A DNA stretch of 64,000 nt. Origin: Gemmobacter nectariphilus DSM 15620. Lineage in GTDB: Bacteria; Pseudomonadota; Alphaproteobacteria; Rhodobacterales; Rhodobacteraceae. The position numbers and the translations under genes are program-made. Of the stretch, positions 58,841 through 64,000 are shown in pieces. The notes beneath the pieces are model-generated. The model was not told the origin of the DNA. It saw nothing but the letters and a program-made list of their open reading frames with translations, and ran no database searches. Within the stretch, counting starts at the first letter, position 1. Each line of letters opens with the position of its first letter. The DNA lies in contig NZ_AUCM01000004.1 of the NCBI RefSeq assembly GCF_000429765.1, forward strand, positions 334,670-398,669. Direction: 5' to 3'.

Positions 58841-60235
58841 TCAGCCCTTGGGGCCGATCATGTCCTCGGGCCGCACGATGCGGTCAAAGGTCTCGCCATC
58901 GACAAAGCCAAGCGCGATGGCTTCTTCGCGCAAGGTGGTGCCGTTCTTGTGCGCGGTCTTGGCAACCTTGGTGGCATTGTCATAGCCGATGGTCGGCGCC
59001 AGTGCCGTCACCAGCATCAGCGATTCCTTCATCAGCTTGTCGATCCGGGCGACATTCGCCTGCGTGCCCACGACCATGTTGTCGGTGAACGAGCTGGCCG
59101 CGTCGCCCAGCAGCTGCATGGATTGCAGCACGTTATAGGACATCATCGGGTTGTAGACGTTCAGCTCGAAATGGCCCTGGCTGCCGGCAAAGCCGACGGC
59201 GGCGTCATTGCCCATGACATGCGCGCAAACCATGGTCAGCGCCTCGGCCTGGGTCGGGTTGACCTTGCCCGGCATGATGGACGATCCCGGCTCGTTTTCC
59301 GGCAAGATCAGCTCGCCCAGACCCGACCGGGGGCCGGACCCCAGCAGGCGCAGATCGTTCGCGATCTTGAACAGCGATGCCGCCACCGTCTTGAGCGCGC
59401 CCGAGAACATGACCATCGCGTCATGGGCGGCCAGCGCCTCGAACTTGTTCGGCGCGGTGACAAACGGCAGGCCGGTGATTTCGGCGATCTGCGCGGCGAC
59501 GCGGGTGTCCCAGCCCACACGGGTGTTCAGCCCGGTGCCCACGGCGGTGCCGCCCTGCGCCAGTTCATAGATATGCGGCAGGCACATCTTGACCCGCTCG
59601 ATCCCGCGCTCGACCTGCTTGGCATAGCCGCCGAATTCCTGGCCCAGCGTCAGCGGCGTCGCATCCTGGGTATGGGTGCGGCCGATCTTGATGATGTCCT
59701 TGAATTCCTCGGACTTCGCGACCAGCGCCTTGTGCAGCTTTTCCAGCCCCGGCAGCAGCACATCGCGCGCCAGCATGGCGATGGCGACATGCATCGCCGT
59801 CGGGAAGGTGTCGTTCGACGACTGGCCCATGTTGCAGTGATCGTTCGGATGGACCGGCTTCTTGCTGCCCATCACGCCGCCCAGCATTTCGATCGCGCGG
59901 TTCGAGATCACCTCGTTCGCGTTCATGTTCGACTGGGTGCCCGATCCGGTCTGCCACACGACCAGCGGGAAGTTGTCGTCGAACTTGCCGTCGATCACTT
60001 CCTGCGCGGCTGCGGCGATCGTATCGGCCAGCTCCGCCGGCATGTCGCCCTGGGCCTTGTTGACCAGCGCGCAGGCCTTCTTGATCACGCCAAGCGCGCG
60101 GATGATCGGGACCGGCTGACGTTCCCAGCCGATGGGGAAGTTCATGATCGAGCGTTGGGTCTGTGCGCCCCAGTATTTGTCGGCGGGCACTTCCAGCGGG
60201 CCGAAGCTGTCAGTCTCGGTGCGGGTGGCGGTCAT
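58841..60235 (-). CDS. fumC: Fumarate hydratase class II
   Basis: A 464-residue iron-free fumarase of the TCA cycle. The superfamily signature [19 protein letters not shown] is complete; the first active-site segment [15 protein letters not shown] and [20 protein letters not shown] are intact. Full length for class II. Followed by its own hairpin and the DUF4169 gene. Confidence 0.98.
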   Translation of the reverse strand: MTATRTETDSFGPLEVPADKYWGAQTQRSIMNFPIGWERQPVPIIRALGVIKKACALVNKAQGDMPAELADTIAAAAQEVIDGKFDDNFPLVVWQTGSGTQSNMNANEVISNRAIEMLGGVMGSKKPVHPNDHCNMGQSSNDTFPTAMHVAIAMLARDVLLPGLEKLHKALVAKSEEFKDIIKIGRTHTQDATPLTLGQEFGGYAKQVERGIERVKMCLPHIYELAQGGTAVGTGLNTRVGWDTRVAAQIAEITGLPFVTAPNKFEALAAHDAMVMFSGALKTVAASLFKIANDLRLLGSGPRSGLGELILPENEPGSSIMPGKVNPTQAEALTMVCAHVMGNDAAVGFAGSQGHFELNVYNPMMSYNVLQSMQLLGDAASSFTDNMVVGTQANVARIDKLMKESLMLVTALAPTIGYDNATKVAKTAHKNGTTLREEAIALGFVDGETFDRIVRPEDMIGPKG

Positions 60236-60316
60236 CGGAGCCTCCTGAATGCTGCGCTGCCTTCCTTAGTGCGGGGCAGGCGCGGAATCAATCGGTATGC
60301 CGCCGCATACCGCCGG

Positions 60317-60871
60317 TCAGGCGCGGCGGAAATGCAAAACGCGCGCAGGCGGCAGATTGCCCCAGACCTTGCGGCTATGGCCGACCTCCAGCCCCAGCCG
60401 CACCATCTGGCCCGGGGTCAGCGGCGATTTCGGCCCATAGGTGAACTGCACATAGACCCCGCCCGGCGCCAGCACCTGAAACGCGGCCCCCACGATGTCC
60501 TCGCGCAAGGGATGCGGCATCGACAAGAGCGGCAGGCCCGAGATCACCCGCGCGGCCGTGGCCCCCATGTGATCGGGCGCTGTCTGAGCCGGGCCATGCA
60601 CCACGGTCACGCCCGGAAAGCGGTGGCGCAGATGGCGGACGAATTCCTCGTTCATCTCGAACAGTGTCAGCTTTGCCGGGGGAACGCCCGCGGCCAGGAT
60701 CGCCTCGGTCAGGCGGCCGGTGCCGGGGCCGAATTCCACCACCGGGCCCGAGCCCGGGCCAAGCCCCTCTGCCATGGCCCGCGCCAGCGCTGGCGACGAG
60801 GGGGCAACGGCCGAGACCATGCGCGGGTTGCGCAACGCCTCTTTCAGAAACAGCTTGGTGTCCTGGAACAT
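60317..60871 (-). CDS. Class I SAM methyltransferase, phospholipid N-methyltransferase-like
   Basis: A 184-residue methyltransferase. Motif I is VVEFGPGTGRLTEAIL; before it RNPRMVSAVAPSSPALARAM and later VISGLPLLSMPHPLREDIV, YVQFTYGPKSPL match the small Pmt/LigD-adjacent group related to phosphatidylethanolamine N-methyltransferases and KsgA. The real substrate is not settled. The ATG at 60871 is 4 bases after the sspB stop, so the two are co-transcribed. Confidence 0.83.
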   Translation of the reverse strand: MFQDTKLFLKEALRNPRMVSAVAPSSPALARAMAEGLGPGSGPVVEFGPGTGRLTEAILAAGVPPAKLTLFEMNEEFVRHLRHRFPGVTVVHGPAQTAPDHMGATAARVISGLPLLSMPHPLREDIVGAAFQVLAPGGVYVQFTYGPKSPLTPGQMVRLGLEVGHSRKVWGNLPPARVLHFRRA

Positions 60872-60875
60872 CGGC

Positions 60876-61349
60876 TCAGGGCTTGCGGAAGCGATCAAGC
60901 CGCACGACTTCCGCCTCGCGCGGGGCAGGGGGCGGATCGTCGTCGCCGCCATCGTCGTCGCCATCCTCGTCGTCGGTCTCGTCTTCGTCCTCATCCTCGT
61001 GCGATTCGAAGCGCAGCCCGAATTCGACCGACGGATCGACAAAGGTGCGCAGCGCATCGAAGGGGATTCGCAGCGGCTCGGGCTGGTTGCCAAAGTTGAG
61101 CGTGACGGTGAAGCCGTCGTCATCGACCATCAGGTTGTCGAACCAGTGCTGGAGAACGATGGTCATTTCCGAAGGATAGCGCGCGCGCAGCCAGTCCGCG
61201 ATCTGCACATCGGGGTGCGTGGTATCGAAGGTGATGAAGAAATGATGCGCGCCGGGCAGTCCGTGCTCGCCCACCTCGGTCAACACCTGCCGGATCAGGC
61301 CCCGCATCGCCTGATGCATCAGGTTGCCGTAATCGATGCCCCGCGCCAT
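60876..61349 (-). CDS. sspB: ClpXP adaptor SspB (alphaproteobacterial)
   Basis: A 157-residue adaptor delivering ssrA-tagged proteins to ClpXP. GIDYGNLMHQAMRGLIRQVL, HHFFITFDTTHPDVQI, LRARYPSEMTIVLQHWFDNL and the NFGNQPEPLRIPFDALRTFVD region define the SspB-alpha fold. After residue about 118 comes a very acidic linker (HEDEDEDETDDEDGDDDGGD) and a carboxy-terminal ClpX-binding tail EVVRLDRFRKP, as expected for the tether. ATG at 61349 is the family start. Confidence 0.94.
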   Translation of the reverse strand: MARGIDYGNLMHQAMRGLIRQVLTEVGEHGLPGAHHFFITFDTTHPDVQIADWLRARYPSEMTIVLQHWFDNLMVDDDGFTVTLNFGNQPEPLRIPFDALRTFVDPSVEFGLRFESHEDEDEDETDDEDGDDDGGDDDPPPAPREAEVVRLDRFRKP

Positions 61350-61639
61350 GCCGCCCCCTTGTCGAGTTGGGGCCAGCATAGGGGATTTGACCTGCGATGG
61401 AAGAGGGCCGGCGCATTTTTCGCCCGCGCAGCATTCTCACGTCGAAGATGCCTTGCCGCATCATCTTGCCCCAAATACCCATCCCCGGCGCCCAGCCCGC
61501 GCCCCCTCCGGGGCGCCCGAACGGTTTTGCCAACCCCTGCAAGCTTTTGGCCCGGATCGCACAGGCAAGGGCCAAAGGGCCCCGCCTCGGATCGACGCCG
61601 CCTGGCCCTTGCGGATGGCCGTGTCGGCCGAAAGGGCGC
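61350..61639. other. Intergenic region bordering the mobile cluster
   Basis: 290 bases with no supported gene. It contains the sspB promoter and copy 9 of the dispersed element; the sequence from about 61520 to 61635 has a base pattern unlike either neighbour and is the left boundary of the mobile DNA. Confidence 0.5.
61459..61516 (+). repeat. Dispersed leader-hairpin element, copy 9
   Basis: Leader CATCATCTTGCCCCAAATAC then CCATCCCCGG followed by GCGCCCC-CTCC-GGGGCGC (61499-61516). It lies upstream of sspB, opposite to it, and just before the mobile DNA; not a 3'-end position for any complete gene. Its first 20 bases are identical to copy 4. Confidence 0.72.
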
Positions 61640-61935
61640 GTGCCGCAGCTGGAATTCACCGGCACCGAGAAGGAATCCGCCGTCGAGGATTTCGGCTTCG
61701 ACGTGCCGATCCCGAATTCCGACATCGAGGCGGCCGCCAATGCCCGTGCGCGCGGCCTGGGCGCGATCGACCCCGAGGCCCATGCGGCCGAAATGGTGGC
61801 CGACACGCTGATGAACATCCGTGAGGCCCGGGTTGCGGCTCTGGTCCACAATCTCAACACCTATGCCGCTGACAAGCGGGTGACGCTGTCGGGCACGTCG
61901 CAGTTCTCGGACTACCCCAACTCGGAGTCGCTCGA
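61640..61935 (+). pseudogene. Fragment of a phage major capsid protein
   Basis: An open segment of about 98 codons without a start, reading VPQLEFTGTEKESAVEDFGF, DPEAHAAEMVADTLMNIREA, RVAALVHNLNTYAADKRVTL and LSGTSQFSDYPNSES. This is the internal part of the major-capsid family found in tailed phages of alphaproteobacteria (block VTLSGTxQFSDxxNSxP before the central domain). The frame starts abruptly at about 61625 and is cut by the helicase fragment around 61936; the reading frame ends 13 codons later. Only about a third of the usual gene remains, so it is non-functional. Confidence 0.65.
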
Positions 61936-62463
61936 TTGTGCGTTGTCAGGTGCGACCACCATGTTGTCGGACTGACGCATGGGACGTGTCGTGCCGTCCT
62001 TTTCCGTCCATACGCCCGACAGCAGTTCATGAGCTGCAGAATGGATGGACGCGACCCCCTCCGGCGCGATCTGGGCATTGCCCTCATGCGGGACCGACAC
62101 CCAAAACGCGCCCGCCGGGGGAAAAGCAGTCCCGGCCACTGCCTGGCATGAGGTATCTGGGTGGCCGGTCAGCCGTCCCTTATAGACCTGGTCAGGAATG
62201 AAGCGGCAGACATCCGGATGCATCCGTCGCGACATGGGCAGGAAGATGCCGCGGTCAGGCGGGACCGTCGCATGATCGCCAAGCATCCAGTCACGGCAGG
62301 AAAGATTTGCGGGATAGGCATACGCCCCCTGGATCGTGGCTCTGCTGGTCAGGCCCGTCGATATCGGAGTCGACGGCCTGAACTTGCGGCTATGCATCGA
62401 CGGTCTCGCTGGCCTTTCCCGCGAGATGCCGGACCGCGACATCGGAGAATCCGCAAGACACAC
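61936..62463 (-). pseudogene. Fragment of a UPF1-like superfamily 1 helicase
   Basis: On the minus strand, an open frame whose last two thirds reads DHATVPPDRGIFLPMSRRMH, PDVCRFIPDQVYKGRLTGHP, AGAFWVSVPHEGNAQIAPEG and RQSDNMVVAPDNAQ. RRMHP and (D)NMVVAPxNAQ are helicase motifs of UPF1/Dna2-like SF1 enzymes, closest in flavour to the TM0106-type RecB-nuclease/helicase proteins. The fragment has no start consistent with the family; its NAQ end joins directly to the capsid fragment, where VR..VG should follow. The first 60 codons (62463-62285) look unrelated. Not a functional gene. Confidence 0.55.
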
Positions 62464-62543
62464 GGCGCGCCGATACGGGTGCTGATGCTGTCAGCGCCCG
62501 GCATCACCAGCTATCTGGGCGATCCGGGATTTGACCTCGAGAT

Positions 62544-63380
62544 GGCTCTGTTGCACAAATCGGCTGTTGACCAGACGTCCCCTTTCCGCGGACATACCTA
62601 TCCTGCGACCTCTGTGATGGGTGTACCGAGGGCTGTGAAGCCGTTGAGCACGGCGACACGCACCTGGAACTCAGCGACCTGACGGTCGAAGTCACGGGCG
62701 GGCAGGCGCTGACCGAGCAGTTTGGCGCAGTGCATCTTGGTCTCTGCACGGCTTCTGAGGTGATAGCCGCTCGATCGTCGCCAGATGGTTCGACCGACGC
62801 GCTTCGATGTGCGCAGGATCTCGTTGCGTTCGATGGCCCCGAGAGTGTCGGGTTTCCACGGTTTGGCATTCTTGCGGGGTGGGATGATCGCGACGCACCT
62901 CGGGCGGCGATGACGTCGTGGCACTTGCGCGTGTCGAAGGCGCCATCTGCGGTGACGGTGGCGATCTCCTGCTCAAGCGGGATCTGGTCCAGCAACTCGG
63001 GCAGCATGGGTGCATCGCCGATGTCACTGGTGGTGAACTCGGCGGCCCGGATTTCCAGTGTTTTCGCGTCGATCCAGATGTGGAACTTGCGCCAGACCCT
63101 GCGTTTGGTGCCACCATGCTTGCGGGGCTCCATTCCCCTTCGCCCTCGACCTTGATCCCGGTGCTCTCCACCAGCAGGTGCAGCGGGCCGTCCGAGCAGC
63201 GAAAGGGAATGTTCACGTTCAGGCTCTTCTGGCGCCGCGACGGCGTGCTGAAGTCGGGCACCGCCCAGTCCAGGCCGATCAGGCGCAGCAGGCTCTCGAC
63301 GAAGCCCGTCGTCTGCCTGAGCGCCATTCCAAACAGACCCTTCATCGTCAGGCAGGTCTGGATCGAGGCATCGCTGTAGT
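62544..63380 (-). mobile_element. Truncated IS5-family insertion sequence
   Basis: The 3' end of the element is marked by the terminal sequence GGCTCTGTTGCACAAAT at 62544-62560, typical for this IS group. Its other end is missing: the transposase frame is lost just before YSDASIQTCLTMKGL at about 63380, where phage-like sequence begins. About 40 amino-terminal codons and the 5' inverted repeat have therefore been removed. Confidence 0.8.
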
Positions 63381-63387
63381 CGTGCTG
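62598..63387 (-). pseudogene. IS5-family DDE transposase, 5'-truncated and twice frameshifted
   Basis: The protein is spread over three frames on the minus strand: SDASIQTCLTMKGLFGMALR to VEGEGEW (to about 63130); RKHGGTKRRVWRKFHIWIDA to CHDVIAARGA (to about 62890); and VAIIPPRKNAKPWKPDTLGA to the end FTALGTPITEVAG at 62598. The DDE parts (VTADGAFDTRKCHD; WRRSSGYHLRSRAETKMHC) are recognisable. Frameshifts at about 63130 and 62892 appear to be a small deletion and a one-base loss. A functional IS5 frameshift would use a single site, so decay is the better reading. Confidence 0.85.
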
Positions 63388-63662
63388 TTGTCAACCACGC
63401 TTGACCTTTGCCCTGACCATCCGCAGCGCCGAAGACATGGGGGCCGAAGCCCTTGTCGCTGCCAAAGCCACCGCCCGCGCCCGCCTCGCCGCCGCAATCA
63501 CCGCCGCGCGCTCGGCCGTCATCACCGTGCTGCCCGGGCAGGACATGATCTACCAGGCCAAGGAAGCCGAGGCCCGTGCCTGGATCGCCGATCCGGCTCC
63601 CGATCTTGCCAACTACCCGCTCCTCTCGGCCGAGATCGGCCTGACCGCCCCTGACGCCCATT
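63388..63662 (+). pseudogene. Phage-like protein fragment cut by IS3
   Basis: An open frame of about 88 codons: LTIRSAEDMGAEALVAAKAT, ARLAAAITAARSAVITVLPG, then DMIYQAKEAEARAWIADPAP and LSAEIGLTAP. The YQAKxAEAxxWIADP...YPLLxAExGLTAP pattern recurs in small tail-region proteins of alphaproteobacterial phages (DUF4376-like). No credible start: TTG at 63401 sits right behind the IS5 boundary. The carboxy-terminus is replaced by IS3 sequence (HLNRTGFAGGSNS then stop), so the gene is broken at both ends. Confidence 0.4.
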
Positions 63663-64000
63663 TGAACCGCACCGGGTTTGCCGGAGGCTCCAACTCCTGA
63701 GTAGGATGGAGCATCATGAGCAAGACGACGAACAAGTTTTCCCCCGAAGTGCGTGAACGCGCGGTGCGGCTGGTCTTCGACAACGAGGGGCAGCATGGGT
63801 CGCGGTGGCAGGCGATCGTGCCGATTGCGGCGAAGATCGGTTGTTCTGCCCATACGCTGAACGAGTGGGTGAAGAAGGCCGAGGTCGACAGCGGGAAGCG
63901 CGCGGGCATTCCGACCGAGATGGCCGAGCGCATGAAGGCTTTGGAACGCGAGAACCGCGAGCTGCGCCAGGCGAACGAGATCCTTCGCAAGGCGTCAGCG
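63663..64000 (+). mobile_element. IS3-family insertion sequence, left part
   Basis: Begins with terminal TGAACCGCACCGGGTTTGCC at 63663, typical of the IS3-family left inverted repeat, followed 50 bases later by orfA. The element runs off the window. It interrupts the preceding phage-like frame. Confidence 0.85.
63716..64000 (+). CDS. IS3-family transposase OrfA (partial)
   Basis: The first 95 residues of Orf[41 protein letters not shown] with HTH of the Hin/transposase-8 type, and the leucine-zipper-like region [20 protein letters not shown] leading to EILRKASA. OrfA fuses to OrfB by programmed frameshift in intact elements; OrfB is outside. ATG at 63716 is preceded by GGATGGAG. Confidence 0.9.
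   Translation, partial: MSKTTNKFSPEVRERAVRLVFDNEGQHGSRWQAIVPIAAKIGCSAHTLNEWVKKAEVDSGKRAGIPTEMAERMKALERENRELRQANEILRKASA

Noticed and set aside
62330..62420. A short plus-strand segment (RPVDIGVDGLNLRLCIDGLA) that faintly recalls IS66 TnpB
   Set aside because: The resemblance covers a few residues with an insertion in the middle, no neighbouring TnpA or TnpC, and a stop soon after.

Overview
This 64 kb window is GC-rich chromosomal DNA from an alphaproteobacterium, most likely a Rhodobacteraceae/Paracoccaceae member (Paracoccus/Rhodobacter type). The support is family content and gene order: a LysR gene divergent from a DUF1127 gene, a cobA-DUF2849-cysI-cysH-DUF934 sulfur operon beside an Lrp regulator, TauE paired with a TIGR02186 protein, a DUF4169 gene, alphaproteobacterial SspB, and IS elements of the type common in Paracoccus. 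The genus is inference; no rRNA is present.
Layout. 1-2011: the 5' part of a sodium-symporter-type sensor kinase (CbrA/CrbS-like, cut by the window edge), a small membrane protein and a response regulator. 2084-9876: housekeeping genes (hisN-like phosphatase, XRE regulator, quinone oxidoreductase, LysR/DUF1127, Bax-inhibitor-1 protein, guaA, DMT transporter). 10160-15250: guanine deaminase, mgtE, then a tightly packed run fthC-nfuA-tsaB-rimI. 15403-20027: a complete BMP-type nucleoside/purine ABC importer. 20157-21823: TauE/SafE with its TIGR02186 partner. 21838-25069: universal stress protein, an unknown conserved gene, and glnB-glnA. 25241-32556: nnr, a ferredoxin-NADP reductase, the siroheme/sulfite-reductase/APS-reductase operon and its divergent Lrp regulator.
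32736-42285 is the most accessory-looking intact stretch. It holds a 1,634-residue secreted FG-GAP/RTX/VWA protein, a membrane-anchored LuxR-type regulator upstream of it, a CsoR/InrS-family metal sensor with a perfect GC-core operator, a His-tailed MFS exporter, a YqaA protein and an oleate hydratase. A tRNA-Thr(GGU) with encoded CCA, metY, an AidB-like acyl-CoA dehydrogenase, an FtsB-like protein and PepF follow. 48531-57484 is a tad/cpa pilus assembly locus (cpaC-ompA // cpaE-cpaF-tadB-tadC-tadD-tadD2-cpaA) without the pilin, cpaB or the TadE/F/G pseudopilins. 57688-61349 returns to conserved genes (RHH protein, DUF4169, fumC, methyltransferase, sspB).
61460-64000 is a mobile-DNA graveyard. 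A phage capsid fragment abuts a reversed UPF1-type helicase fragment, then a truncated and doubly frameshifted IS5-type transposase, then a small phage-like fragment that is interrupted by an IS3-family element running off the window.
Across the window at least ten copies of a dispersed intergenic element recur: an AT-rich leader of the form CTTG-(N)-AAATAYCC followed, in nearly all copies, by one or two GC hairpins. Most copies lie at gene 3' ends and probably act as terminators, but three do not, which makes the family worth a second look.
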